Assembly (NCBI RefSeq): GCF_027580225.2
Contig: NC_073340.2
Coordinates: 34,294,501 to 34,358,500 of the forward strand
Length of the DNA: 64,000 nt
Reading direction: 5' to 3'
Origin: Misgurnus anguillicaudatus
Taxonomy: Eukaryota > Chordata > Actinopteri > Cypriniformes > Cobitidae
A program made the position numbers and the translations under genes. Of this stretch, positions 1 through 10,651 are shown piece by piece; the first letter of the stretch is position 1, and each line of letters opens with the position of its first letter. A model generated the notes under the pieces. The model saw nothing but the letters and a program-made list of their open reading frames with translations, did no database searches and was not told where the DNA came from.

Positions 1-325
1 TGTCATCAACACGCATTATCGTGCAATAGATTTAAAATCTCTATTGTATGCCAATTTTCTATCGTTTATATTGCATATTGTTTATATTGCCCATCCCTAC
101 CTTAAACGTATGATTACAAAGTTAAAGATTGCATTGCATTAACAACATTAAGAGGGGGTGAACGGGAAACTTATTTACATTCCTGTAGTTGCACTTCAAT
201 TAGCAACATGTTAGGAACTCATGTTGTTAAAGCTCATCCAAACAAAAATTTGCATGGAAGCATTGCACCCCCTACCCCGCCCAAATAAAAGAAGGACAAG
301 AAGAAGAAAAAAGATAGCAGCACAT
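1..325. other. Intron of gene 0; old hAT-like end and duplicated intron sequence
   Basis: No coding region is seen. Bases 1-100 end in a 'GCCCATCCCTA' terminus typical of hAT ends, but the element runs off the window. Bases 108-240 resemble 22120-22250, an intron position of gene A (both carry a 'AAAGATTG..' stretch, a poly-G run and 'AGGAACTCATGTT'). This is therefore paralogous intron sequence of the NIDO array. Confidence 0.45.
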
Positions 326-1335
326 ACTGTCAGGATCCTGCCAGATCCTTGTTTGTATTCAGATCTTGTCAGCATGGCAGGGTTCTGACAGTACAATGTG
401 GGAGATGCGTGGTTTTAGTATTGGTTTATTCTGACCACGCATTTCCCGGGTCTTGTCACTTTTCCCCGATCCCTTACATGTAATGATTTCCAGGTGTATG
501 TCATTTATTTTGTCCCTATTTAAGAGTCCTTGTGTGTGTTGTTCAGTACGGGTTCTTTTGTTTTACTATGTTGTTTCATCCCAGTCGTTGTTGCCAGTGT
601 GGTCTAGTTAAAGTTAAGTGTAGTATGTTCTAGTTAAAGTTTAGGGCCCTATTTTAACGATCTAAGCGCATTGTCTAAAGCGCACAGCGCAACGTGTAAA
701 TGGGCGTGTCCGAATCCACTTTTGCTAATTTAACGATGGGAAAAATGGTTTGTGCGCCGAGCGCATGGTCGAAAAGGGTTGGTCCTATTGTAATGGGAGT
801 ATTTTGGGCGTAACGTGCCGTAAACCAATGAGAGTCTCAGCTCTCATCCCCTTTAAAAGCAAGTTGCGCTGGCGCTATGTCTAATCCCTATTTAGATGAC
901 GAACTTTGTACACTGAAAAACTAAGCGGAGGAAGAAGATCCCCAGTTTAAGATTAACGTTAAATAATTGTGTTGTTTTTCACTTGTATTGAAATTATTTT
1001 TTTATTAAAACCTTTAAAACACGTTTTCTTTTAGTCATGGAAGTAAAAAAGCAGGCTTGTAATTGCTTTAAATGTATGGCTATCCAATATCATCAAAAAA
1101 TAATTTACAAGTATGTAAGATAAGGTTTGTACTCTAAAAATACTTTATTTGTAACAAACAGAAGATAAAGAATTTACAAACGGCTCTCTGCGCGGTTCAG
1201 CACTTTGGACAGCGTTTTTTTTAGCAAAGAGTTTTTTTTAAGCATTACTTAAAAATGTTTCTCATCTCACCATTCCTGTTTTCTGTAATATGTGTCTGCG
1301 TTTGGGTTCATCCTCCTGCCAAAATCCTGACACAT
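326..1335 (+). mobile_element. CTGTCAG-ended repeat, split by a Harbinger fragment
   Basis: The stretch begins 'TACTGTCAGGATCCTGCC', has a 'GGCAGGGTTCTGACAGT' motif about 50 bases in, and ends near 1335 with 'GTTTGGGTTCATCC' followed by 'CCTGACAC'. The same start and end motifs occur in reverse at 26226-26640. The middle (about 641-1270) is a different element. I cannot classify this family; the boundaries are approximate. Confidence 0.4.
641..1270 (+). mobile_element. PIF/Harbinger-type fragment
   Basis: It starts with 'GGGCCCTATTTTAACGATCT' followed by GCGCA-rich sequence, the same terminus as the better preserved element at 40413-41673. No right terminus is visible, so the right boundary is a guess. 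A more decayed relative lies at 22265-22500. No transposase reading frame survives. Confidence 0.6.
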
Positions 1336-1695
1336 ACTAAATAAATAGACAGAATCTTTTTCTTTTCTCCTTTCACTTTCCCTCCTCTTTCCTTCTTCAT
1401 TCCCCTTTGTCCCATTCTCTGTTTGCTGTGGCAAAGCTTCTTGCCCAATCCCATGTAGTATATGTTTGTAGTATGTGTGCTGAATTGATCATTTGAAATA
1501 GAAGACAACTACCTTATTTAACATGTAAATCAAAAACCATTGAACCCATATAGTCTAAAAATACACATTATCTTCTAGATTTTATAAAAAAAACTTCAAC
1601 TCTTCTAGTTGTCAGTCATTGCCACATATTCAACAACCTGATAAATATTATCTATCAACAATGCAAAGACGAAAGTGTCATTTGTTTTGTATATA

Positions 1696-1914
1696 CTGTA
1701 TAAACACTGTAAAAAATTTCTGTAGAAATTACAGTATTACTGGGTATTACTGGCAACTAGCTGGCAGTAACTTACTGTAGATTTTACATTTATGTTATTT
1801 ACTGGCAACATTTTGTTCAAAGTTAAATGAACATGAAACATTTTCAGACTCTATCTTCTACAGTAAGTTACTGGCAACCAGCTGCAAAATTACAGCAAAT
1901 TTTTTACAGTGAAG
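1696..1914. mobile_element. MITE with CACTGTAAAAAAT termini
   Basis: An inverted-repeat element opens with 'CACTGTAAAAAATTTCTGTA' and closes with 'AAATTTTTTACAGTG'. The interior repeats 'ACTGGCAAC' and 'GTAACTTACTGTAGA' in both orientations. A relative lies at about 39790-39930. It is short, non-coding and sits in the gene 0 intron. Confidence 0.65.
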
Positions 1915-2123
1915 TCATGATATTCTATATAACAGTTTTTACAGGCTGAGCACAGAAGATTTTATTATTTTATCTTTTATTAATTTCCTCTCTCAATGCC
2001 GTTGGTGTTTATAGAAATCTAGGTGAATTACTATAAAATTACCAGACTTGCTTCTCTGATAAACACACAAACTATTTACACACAACAAAGCACCAAAATT
2101 CTGATTCTGGAATTATAACATAC

Positions 2124-2531
2124 CAGCTGTAGTAGTTTCTGCCACTGCTGTGGTTGCTTGTGTCGAGATTGCTGAAAGAATAAACAAACACATTTACAGA
2201 CCCTTTGAAAACCATTGACATGACCTTTAATTCTCAGACTTGTGCAAGATGACGAGTAATCAATATTTCTGGTCCGTTTTTCCAGAATGTGAAATATCAC
2301 ATTTTACATTATTTTTAACAGCTTAAATAGATTGATCATCTCTTAAATCTGGTAAAGGTCTATAATTACCTGAAACTGTTGATTGTGCCCTGGCTATTAA
2401 AGAAAAACAGAAATGTTAATTTGAATAGTCACATTAATACTGTTTTTAAAACTTATGACAATGAAAATCTTACTCAGAGACAGAACTGATATGAACACCA
2501 GAAGATTTCGTGAAACTCCAATTATTTCCAT
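2124..2531 (-). CDS. Gene 0: 5' end of a secreted mucin-like NIDO protein (partial)
   Basis: Three coding exons are visible: 2474-2531, 2370-2393 and 2124-2171. The remainder lies left of the window. The ATG at 2529-2531 opens a 19-codon signal peptide (MEIIGVSRNLLVFISVLSL) almost identical to those of genes A and B. Each exon ends one base into a codon and the next starts with two bases, with GT donors and AG acceptors in the same places as in the paralogues. Exon 2 encodes only eight codons' worth of sequence, against 61 in gene A and 41 in gene B, so the long Thr tract is missing here. Exon 3 is Thr/Ala-rich. The conserved 15-nt micro-exon and the NIDO exons are not found in 1-2123, so they should lie beyond the window. 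Role by analogy: secreted extracellular protein; function unknown. Confidence 0.75.
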
Positions 2532-3001
2532 GATTGCAAAGTCAAAGATGAAACCAGAATGTTCTGTAATCAAAAAGAGATTCATTATTAGTCTTATTAT
2601 CAATTATCAATTTTTAAATCTTAAATCTTATTATCAATCAATTAAATTCAATGTTAATATCAATCTCTTAATTAAAAGCCTTTTTATTAAATATAACACT
2701 GATTTTGAAACCTGATTAAATGAGCTGCACATTAAGGCGTTATAAAACACAATAATGGCCAAATAATAATGCCATTGATTTTCATATCTATAAGTTAAAT
2801 TGCCAGGTGATTGCAAACAGCTTAATGTTATACCTGAGTTATAGTGCAAGTATATTAGTTGGTGTAATTGTTTATTTGATTATTATTAAGAAATAAATAC
2901 AAAGAAATTGAACATTGCTTTCTATTTATAATATGTGTAAAAAATAAACATTTGAACTTATAATATGAACAATAAAAAAAACTTAAAACCAAGTGACTTA
3001 C

Positions 3002-3079
3002 CTCAAATAGGTTCATCCAATATGCTCTTACACCTGCTGTGGGTTTAACTGTTGATCAGGAAGTTTTCGGCTTTAAATG
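3002..3079 (-). promoter_or_regulatory. Gene 0 promoter and non-coding first exon
   Basis: On the minus strand a TATA-like 'CATTTAAAG' (3071-3079) lies about 30 bases before a conserved block whose 3' end at 3002 is followed by a donor 'GTAAGTCAC'. The same layout occurs at 23959-24034 (gene A) and 51222-51301 (gene B). The exon would splice to the acceptor just above 2573, where the exon carrying the ATG begins. The start of transcription is inferred, not seen. Confidence 0.6.
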
Positions 3080-3384
3080 TCTCACAACCTTGAGTAACAG
3101 AAAACACTTCCTTACGGAATACTATAGATGAAACACTTTGATTAGCGCTTATAAGAAATTGCTAGAAAAGATAACCATCGTCCTGTAGATGTAAAGGAAT
3201 TCAAACAAAAAGCCTGTCAGCATGGACAGGTGGTGAGTTTTGGCCTGAACAATCTGAAATATTTCTATAATTTTTGACAATAATGATCCTGACAGAAGTT
3301 GTGATCAAATGTGATTTTGTTAGTTAGAGCAGGAATGTAACATTTTGTATAAAAAAAAAAATAATAACTCCAGTGTGTGAGTCA

Positions 3385-3545
3385 TCCACATTCATTCAGT
3401 GGAAGTTTTAAGCTTTACAATGTCTCACAACCTCGTGATTAACTAATAAAAAACTTCCTTATGAATACTGAAGATGAAACGCTTTAGAAATTGCTAGAAA
3501 AAGATAAACATTGTTTTGTAGATGTAAAACAATTCAAACAACAGC
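3385..3545 (-). pseudogene. Duplicated promoter relic of the NIDO family
   Basis: This repeats the gene 0 promoter flank 3058-3215 in the same orientation ('GTCTCACAACCT', 'CTTCCTTA', 'GAAATTGCTAGAAAA'). The TATA-like box has changed (plus strand CTTTAAAT to CTTTACAAT). No first-exon donor or coding exon follows. A third copy lies at 33709-33841. Confidence 0.6.
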
Positions 3546-3550
3546 ATCAA

Positions 3551-3735
3551 GCCTCTGTCATGCTAACACATTGACTCCAGAGGATCTTATGAAAAACTTT
3601 CTATTATTTTACTCAAAGTCAACGAAGATCAAGCCGGACCAAAACATTTTACAGCCGATCGCTGTCAAAAAAATTCAGCGACGACGTCCCAAGGGTGACA
3701 GCAGCAATGACAGTGTTCTTGATATAACAATGTAA
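3551..3735 (+). other. Exon-like open frame of unknown origin
   Basis: An open frame of about 60 codons (…LTPEDLMKNFLLFYSKSTKI…) ends in a basic then acidic/serine stretch (RRRPKGDSSNDSVLDIT). It is bounded on the left by 'CAACAG' and on the right by a good donor, 'CAAT|GTAAGTG' near 3731. This is typical of a coding exon rather than chance, but I do not recognise the family and see no partner exons. It abuts the promoter relic and is on the opposite strand to the NIDO genes. It could be a captured exon or part of a transposon gene. Confidence 0.3.
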
Positions 3736-4227
3736 GTGTTTTGGTTAATGCCATTAATGTTTATTTTGTTTTTAACCACTAGTCAACTAAATGAATATAA
3801 TATAGCAAATGCACATTTATATAATGAGTCAATAGATTTATAGCATTTTTGTTTCTATAATAAATCTTTGGAAATCAAATTATGGATTTTAATTTTTTAT
3901 GTTATTATAACCTAAAGATGCTATGTGTATGTGAAAGTTTGTAACAAAAAATAGTGGTTTTCATCTTCACTTTCTTGGTATAGAAAATACATTTTTACCC
4001 AAATAACCTGTATGATAAACTACATAGTCATGGAAAATGTATCATGCTTACTGCTAATGGCAGGTTAGTTAGGAAAAGCAAGGTCATTAACTAACAAAAC
4101 AGGTTGAAACTTCCCAAAATCCTTCTTGTATATTGTGGATATCAGTTTTGTTACCCGTGTATAGATTGTTAGATTATTTTCTGATTTTTGTTTGTTTCTA
4201 TGGATTTTTTTATTTTTTAGTCTACAC

Positions 4228-4333
<106 letters not shown>

Positions 4334-4574
4334 GCTGTGTATGAACTTTCTGGCACTGTAAATCAATTCCACCTTGCACAAAAGTGCTTTACAGTAACTT
4401 AATTTGAAGTTAAAGGAACATAAAAATATTCTGATATTATGTGCACCAAATAATAGATATTTAAAGTAAAAAAAAAATTAATATAATACATCTCACTACT
4501 ATTTCTGTTCTTTAGTGTGACATAATGTCCTATGGTGTGACAAACATGAAAGAACCACAGCTTTATTTCAATCT

Positions 4575-4976
4575 TATACCACGGGTCTGTTGAATGCTGC
4601 ATTCTGATTGGCTGAGAAATGTTCTATGGGTGTTGATTATTTTTCTGTAAACCGCACACCTATCTTTTCAAATGTCTTAAAAATAGGCACCAGAGTAATG
4701 TTTGTGGTAACCGTGGTATAAGCGGAATAATTGACTCCGGTCCTTTGAATTATGTAAGGAATAATTGACTCCGGTCCTTTGAATTATGTAAGGAATAATT
4801 GACGACGGGCCATTAAATTATAAGAAAATAATGCACACCAAGGTGGTAATGCGGCACGACGCGAAGCCGCAGGTGTGCATTATTTTCAAATAATTCAAAG
4901 GACCGGAGTCAATTATTCCGTTTATACCATGGTTACCACAAACATTGCTCTGGTGCCTATTTTTAAGACATCTAAA
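4575..4976. mobile_element. Fold-back DNA element, TATACCACGG family, right end lost
   Basis: It starts 'TATACCACGGGTCTGT'. An arm with 'AATAATTGACTCCGGTCC' is repeated about every 34 bases (4723, 4757, then a diverged third copy), and the same sequence returns in inverted orientation at 4884-4975. The right terminus is missing because a LINE begins at about 4977. A more complete copy lies at 37796-38426. Non-coding. Confidence 0.7.
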
Positions 4977-6974
4977 AACTTTTATTGAATGGATAAAGTT
5001 GTTGTATAGGGGGGGCTTCAGTTATGTTAAAGGTGGGAGGAGGACTAAGTTCCCCTGTGCCTGTTAAGAGAGGTATTAGACAAGGTTGTCCACTCTCGGG
5101 TCAACTGTACAGTTTAGTAATTGAGCCCTTACTAAATTTATTGAGAAACAATTTAAAGGGTTTTCCTATACCAGGAGATTTAAGTGGGTCAAATGTTGCT
5201 GTTTCAGCTTATGCTGATGATGTAAGAATTTTCATTACCAATAAGCAAGATGTTCAAACACTGTGTACTGGGTTAGCTTTATATGAGAGAGCATCCTCTG
5301 CTAGAGTAAATTGGGAAAAAAGTGATGGAATCATTATGGGTCCATGGAATGGTGGGGTACCTAAGCTTCCAGGAGGAATAAAGTGGAATAAAAATTCTTG
5401 GGGTATTCCTAGGTAAAGAAAGTTGGGAGGGAATGCTGGAGAAGGTGTTAGCCAAGTTGTCTAAATGGAAATGGCTATTACCTGAGCTATCCTATAGGGG
5501 TAGAGTCTTGGTTACAAATAACCTGGCTGCCTCTATGCTATGGCACAAAGTTAATGTACTGGATCCACCTAGAGAAATAATCAAAGTTATACAGAGTAAA
5601 TTTGTGGACTTTTTCTGGTCGGGTCAACATTGGGTCTCTGCTCCAGTTTTATATCTGCCCTTACAAGAAGGAGGACAAAGCTTGGTGGATATAAGAAGCA
5701 GGATTAATACTTTCAGACTTCAAACAGCACAGAGAATACTGTATGAGGAGGACTTGAGTTGGATTCGTGTTGCCTGTGCACTTTTGAGGAAAACATCAGG
5801 ACTTAATTATGATAAACATTTATTTTTGCTGAAACTGAAAAATGTGGAATTAAGTAATTTCACTCATTTTTATCAGTCTGTCCTGAAGGCTTGGCAACTG
5901 AACTTGGAGGTTCAAAGAGATCTTCAATGTCCTAAGGACTGGATTATGGAAGAACCTTTATTTTACAATCCATTGACACAAACCAATACTCTGTCTTCTG
6001 AAAGTTTGAGGAACTGCATGGTGAGGGCTGGACTCACTAAGATCAAAGACTTGAGAGAATCCACAAAATGGAGATCAGCTGAATCTCTACGTCACAACAT
6101 GGGGATTAGATCATTACGTCTTCTGGAACAAGTGTTGGAGGAATTGAGGAATGCATTACCTGGAGCCTGCAGGGAGGCACTGGAACTTCAATCAAATCCG
6201 GAAGAGGGGAGTAAATATAAGTTTCCTAGTATAATTGTATCTGCGGCTGCTGAAGAAAACCATGAAGAGGGTGGCACAATTTTATCCTTTAAAACCCCAG
6301 AACTTGGACAATTTGACCAAATCAACAAAAAAGCTCTGTATGTTACTTGTGTGAAAGCTACACATCAGACTGTTTTAAGGATTGTGCAGGTTTGGAGGTG
6401 GGCAGAAGTGTTTGGATCAGACTTTAAAGCTTCCTGGAGGTCTCTATACAAATCTCCTATTGAGAAACGTACAGCAGACCTGCAGTGGAGGCTAACTCAT
6501 GGTGCTATAGCTACAAACAGACACGTGGCGCATCTGAATCCAGCAGTGGGGAGGGAATGCCCTTTTTGTGGAATTGATGAGACAGTTGATCATTTGTTTA
6601 TTTATTGTCAGAGGTTGAATAATCTTTTCACTGTTTTAAAGCAATGTTTTGAAGACATGAACGAAGACTTTTCACCTCAGTGTTTTATTAGTAGTCTTAA
6701 ATATACATTTGGTGACAGAAGAAAAGTTTGTCTTCTAAACTTTTTGTTGGGCAAGGCAAAAATGGCAATCTGGAAGACTAGGAAAAATAAATTACTAGGA
6801 GTGGGTGCACTAGAAGCAGAGCATGTTTTTAAAGCAATGGTGGCTGCTAGAATTAAGATTGAATATGCATATTTTAATTTGGTTAATGACATTCAAATGT
6901 TTTCTGATATATGGAGTGTGGGTGGAGTTTTGTGTGAGGTTTTGGAAAATAACATGTTGATTCTTAATTTTTAA
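4977..6974 (+). pseudogene. LINE ORF2 fragment: reverse transcriptase to C-terminal zinc knuckle
   Basis: Reverse-transcriptase motifs are clear: GIRQGCPLSGQLYSLVIEPL followed by AYADDV, the catalytic YADD-type box (about 5069-5222). Further on come a 'VLAKLSKWKW…GRVLVTNNL' connection region and a C-terminal CPFCG-x9-H-x4-C zinc motif (about 6559-6609). Two lesions break the frame: a seven-G run near 5009-5015 and a shift near 5388-5395 inside 'AATAAAAATTC'. After the second the frame is open for over 500 codons to the stop at 6972. The N-terminal endonuclease and the first RT motifs are absent. The wording matches fish Tx1-like L1 elements. The copy is dead but fairly young, given the long open frame. 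Confidence 0.85.
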
Positions 6975-7213
6975 AGAAAAGATAAATGATATGCATATAT
7001 GTATGTGGTGTATATGTATGTACTGTATGTATATGTGTAGGTATATATTTATATGTATTTTATTTATTTATTTTTATTGTTTCTATAAGTATACATATGG
7101 TGTGTGTTTTAATATGGGTGTATTTTAGTAGTGTCATTAGGTCTTTTTAGGGAATTGTATTGTTAGATAAGAAAGCTGTTAATTGAAGAATGTTTAATAA
7201 AGATGTGTTTAAG

Positions 7214-7214
<1 letters not shown>
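4977..7214 (+). mobile_element. 5'-truncated Tx1/L1-like LINE
   Basis: This non-LTR retrotransposon is cut off inside the reverse transcriptase and ends directly at a (CT)n tract with an 'AATAAAG' shortly before it. A second fragment of the same kind, carrying the endonuclease C-terminus, lies at 33003-33430. Its 5' junction lies in the fold-back element at 4575-4976. Confidence 0.85.
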
Positions 7215-7272
<58 letters not shown>

Positions 7273-7287
7273 CTCTCTCTCTCTCTC
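7215..7287. repeat. (CT)n microsatellite abutting a LINE 3' end
   Basis: CT dinucleotides with one interruption at 7270. The array begins where the LINE 3' untranslated region ends. Confidence 0.95.
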
Positions 7288-7675
7288 CATGTCTTCTATT
7301 TTGTCTTGTGCCTGTGCCAATTTCTCAAAATTGACATATTCACTATACAAATTAAACAATATGCAAAAATCATCCAGGGGCAAGACACATCAAAGCTTTT
7401 TTTACGCGGCTGAAAAAGCCCAGAGGACGCCGAAAGCCAGCTGTTTTATCAGAAGAGCGCCGGCTTTCTTCAGCTGAGCGCTTTGATTACTGTGATACTT
7501 CTAATTTGTTTTTCAGTCATTGTACGATGCGCCGGTTGGTTGTTGTGATATTTGTCCCGCCCTCCTCTACTGTGATTGGACGGCCGTGTGAGAACTGACA
7601 TTGACGAGCGGAGCTTTCACACAAAGTTGAATCTTGTTCTACTCTCGGTGCTCAGTTACTGGGATTTTCACGCAC
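7288..7675. repeat. Unclassified repeat, partly shared with 37540-37640
   Basis: Bases 7290-7355 match 37562-37629. Read on the minus strand, both encode a similar coiled-coil-like peptide (…QDKIEDMER… / …QDKIEDLEK…). That frame ends a few codons later at a stop in the second copy. The rest (7380-7675) is GC-rich unique sequence with no gene recognised. Confidence 0.4.
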
Positions 7676-7733
7676 AACCATTTCTAGGGTTTACAAAGAA
7701 TGGTGTGAAAAGGGAAAAACATTCAGTATACAG

Positions 7734-8826
7734 TAGGGGTGGCACGGTTCATGAAAAAAATCTGAACCGTTCGGTTCGCTTGTCTCGGTTCGGAGCACGT
7801 GTGTGCCGTACGGTTCAACGGTTCATGGCATGCGCAATGTAGCCTCATGCCCTGTATGTGACCCCAGATAGCGTGTTTCCCTTTCGCGAATAGCGCGAAA
7901 GAAGAGGTGACTGCTGTGGAGAGTGAGTGCTGCCGGTCATGTTACGTGTAGAAATGGCAAGAGGGAGAGAAATGGAAGTCTGCCCGGAGTTGGAGGATGC
8001 GCCAGCGTGGTATAAGTTTGGTGTGTGGAAACATTTTTTATTTTATGTTACCTATGATGACAGCGGAAATAAAACAATAGATACAACCACACGCGACAGC
8101 CTTCTCTCCGACCATTTATCTAATCTGAGGTAATGAACACTGTTTTACGTCTTTTCGTATTCAGCGCTATTTTTAGCCTTTCATTGATAAAACGAAAGCG
8201 GCTGATTTCCGCGTAGTTTCATTTTGCTAGCGTGTGAAAGTTGCGCGATCTTATTTCATAAACTGCCCCTTAAAGTAATCAGGACAGAAATGGTCAAAAG
8301 TGGACAAAAGAGACGGATTTAAATATAACAGGTATAAACGTTATGTTTCTCTCTCGTTCACATATACTCTCTGCAGTATTTAAACAGCCTCTCAGTAATA
8401 AATCTTAGAGCTACACTGAAGTTGGCATTTTGATAAATGCAAGTTATCTTTGTGTGCTAAAAAGGCACATAAGTTCATGTAGATGGCAGTACACAATTCT
8501 CTTTTTTTGCCAAATAAATGAAAAGCATGTTGAAATCATCAATGTCTTCCCTCTTGCTGTATCAAAATCTCACCTGGCTTTTCTCAGAGATGTTCCCAAT
8601 AATGTGCTTAAAGTCAAATTCAGTTTGTGCATGATTACATGATATAACTTTTTTAATACTGTATCCTAAATAATGGATAATTAATACATTAATAAGATAA
8701 TACATTTCTGGAGTGTTAAAAAATTAAAAGAAAAAATAACAACAAGAACCAGACAGAACTGAGAACCGTGACCATAAAACCGTGATACGAACCGAACCGA
8801 GGGTTTTGTGAACCGTGCCACCCCTA
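7734..8826 (+). mobile_element. hAT element with TAGGGGTGGCACGGTTC termini
   Basis: Terminal inverted repeats 'TAGGGGTGGCACGGTTC' and 'GAACCGTGCCACCCCTA' flank 1093 bases. The 8-bp target duplication is GTATACAG at 7726 and GTATGCGG at 8827 (two differences, both G/A). It retains part of a BED-finger exon and is otherwise a deletion derivative. Confidence 0.85.
7948..8133 (+). pseudogene. BED zinc-finger exon remnant of a hAT transposase
   Basis: The frame reads …APAWYKFGVWKHFLFYVTYDD and then …SGNKTIDTTT. This resembles the start of a ZBED1-like BED finger (S-x-V-W-K-H-F followed by an acidic turn). The Cys pair of the finger is not preserved, and the frame ends at about 8133. It lies inside the hAT at 7734-8826 and is its only coding trace. 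Confidence 0.5.
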
Positions 8827-8836
8827 GTATGCGGCA

Positions 8837-9535
8837 TAGAATTCTCAACGGGCCTGAAAATTACAACCCGACCCGGCCCGTGGCTTTTAAAGCCCGGACC
8901 CGATGTAACCCGACACATAAACGTGAATTATCTGTCCGAACCCGACCCGCGGCCCGACGCCGCCGACCCCCCCTCCCTTTTTGTCTCATACACGTAACGT
9001 TATGCTATTATCATGACCAGCAGACGGAAATTCAAACCAAGCTTTAATGTTCACGCCTTATAACAATAAAAACAACTGAAACAATAAACTTTAAATATAG
9101 GCTATATAAATATGCCTAAAAATGAATTCACCTGCGGCAAGTTTACTTTTCTCCATATCTTCTTCTCCAGGCAACAGGCGTGCACGCAGTGATAGCAATA
9201 AGCTCTGGGGCGGATCTGCAACGGATCTGCTCTGAAGCGAATCCGCAACGGATCCGCTCTGAAGCCGGCAGCTCTGGTCTGGATCCGTTGCTGATCCACC
9301 CCGGAGCTTATTGCTATCCCCGCCCCTTTCTGTGATGCATGTTGCAGCAGCCAGACCAGACTTTCTTTATGGTGAACAGCAGTGATGATTAATATTTTTT
9401 TTCGCGGAGCGTAAAAGATTAAGCCCGAGGTCCGACCCAACCCGACTCAGTTGCTTATATTTTTGATCCGAACCCGGCCCGAATTCGCGGGTCCCGTCGG
9501 CTTTGTCGGGCCGGCCCGACCCGTTGAGAACTCTA
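8837..9535. mobile_element. hAT-like element with TAGA(A/G)TTCTCAACGGG termini
   Basis: Ends 'TAGAATTCTCAACGGG' and 'CCCGTTGAGAACTCTA' enclose 699 bases. A perfect 8-bp target duplication, ATGCGGCA, lies at 8829-8836 and 9536-9543. The terminal regions are rich in 'CCCGACCCG'. No transposase is visible. Confidence 0.85.
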
Positions 9536-9903
9536 ATGCGGCAGTCATGTGGGCAAAAATGCCTTGATGTTAGAGGTCAGAGGAGAATGGGCCGACTGAT
9601 TCAAGCTGATAGAAGAGCAACTTTGACTGAAATAACCACTCGTTACAACCGAGGTCACAACACGCAAAACCTTGAGGCAAATGGGCTACAACAGCAGAAG
9701 ACCCCACCGGGTACACTCATCTTCACTACAAATAGGAAAAGAGACTACAATTTGCACAAGCTCACCAAAAATGGACAGTTAAAGACTGGAAAAATGTTGC
9801 CTGGTCTGATGAGTCTCGATTTCTGTTGAGACATTCAGATGGTAGAGTCAGAATTTGGCATAAACAGAATGAGAACATGGATCTATCATGCCTAGTTATA
9901 ACA

Positions 9904-10650
9904 GGTCGGCACAGAAGATTGAATTATTTGATTTGTATTTATTTCATCTCTCAATGTGTCATGACCTAGTTTCTTTCTCTCTCTCTTTCTCTACATACAT
10001 ACAGTACATACACACACACTAGCCCGCTCACATTACTCTCCTCCGCAGCTGTTTCCACTCTCTCCTCTCTCCACCAGTCCCTCATCTTCTCTAATTAACT
10101 TTGGCTTTATCTATCGATCCCTGCCTTTGTGTTTTGTCAGATTGTTATACAATGCAGACGTGCTCACCTCTGTTCTGGCTAAATATCCAGTTAAACTCCA
10201 TCTTGTCTTGTCCTGTCTAGTTTGTGAGAAAGACGCTATTTTTGCTATTGGAATTACCCCCTGCATTCATTTGTCATACGCAGAACTGTGGCTCGTGTGC
10301 AACAGAGACTGTACCTATGTGGTGTTGCTGCCTGTGATCGGCTGCCTCTTGCTCTCTCCGGGTGCCCAGTGAATCCCGCTGCCCTTTTGTTTGGCAAAGC
10401 CACGGAGGATATTTGTGTTTCCATTTTCACCAGACATCTGAAGACATCTCAGTTATTTGTCCATTGTTTTTGCCGATTTGACTTTCCTGTGGCCAGCTAA
10501 TTAAAGTACTTTGACTGCTATCTTTGCTTTTGAGTCCTTTCTCTACTTAACACAATGTCATTGGTGTTTACAGTATTACCAGAATTGCTTCTCTTTAAAC
10601 ACACAAACTATTTACACATCAGTACCAAAATACTGGTAGGTTTTGAGACA
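9904..10650 (-). pseudogene. Relic of a NIDO-gene 5' intron, split by a solo LTR
   Basis: Bases 9904-9956 plus 10558-10650 match intron sequence next to the Thr-rich exon in gene 0 (about 1944-2095) and gene B (about 50030-50160), including 'ACACAAACTATTTACACA'. No exon follows. This is the trace of another, now lost, array member. Confidence 0.6.
9957..10552 (+). mobile_element. Solo LTR (596 bp)
   Basis: The segment begins TGTCATGACC and ends …CTTAACA. It is flanked by a 5-bp duplication, CAATG, at 9952-9956 and 10553-10557. The empty site is visible in paralogous intron copies near 2000 and 50045, where 'TCAATG' runs straight on. TG…CA ends, a 5-bp duplication and no internal region fit a solo LTR of an LTR retrotransposon; the family cannot be told. 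Strand is arbitrary. Confidence 0.75.
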
Positions 10651-10651
10651 T

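Larger units (their letters stand above)
7676..9895 (+). mobile_element. Tc1/mariner relic interrupted by two hAT elements
   Basis: Tc1 transposase sequence starts at 7676 ('TTTCTAGGGTTTACAAAG'). It stops at 7733, resumes at 9536, and runs to about 9895 (…RRMGRLIQADRRATLTEITTRYN…). The same stretch is uninterrupted in the Tc1 relic at 38508-39345, which shows that 7734-8826 and 8837-9535 are insertions. Only the 5' half of the transposase is present; there is no catalytic triad and no inverted terminal repeats. Confidence 0.8.

Noticed and set aside
7147..7383. Arg/Glu repeat frame (minus) over the CT tract
   Set aside because: It is the translation of (GA)n joined to a short repeat-derived peptide; not a gene.
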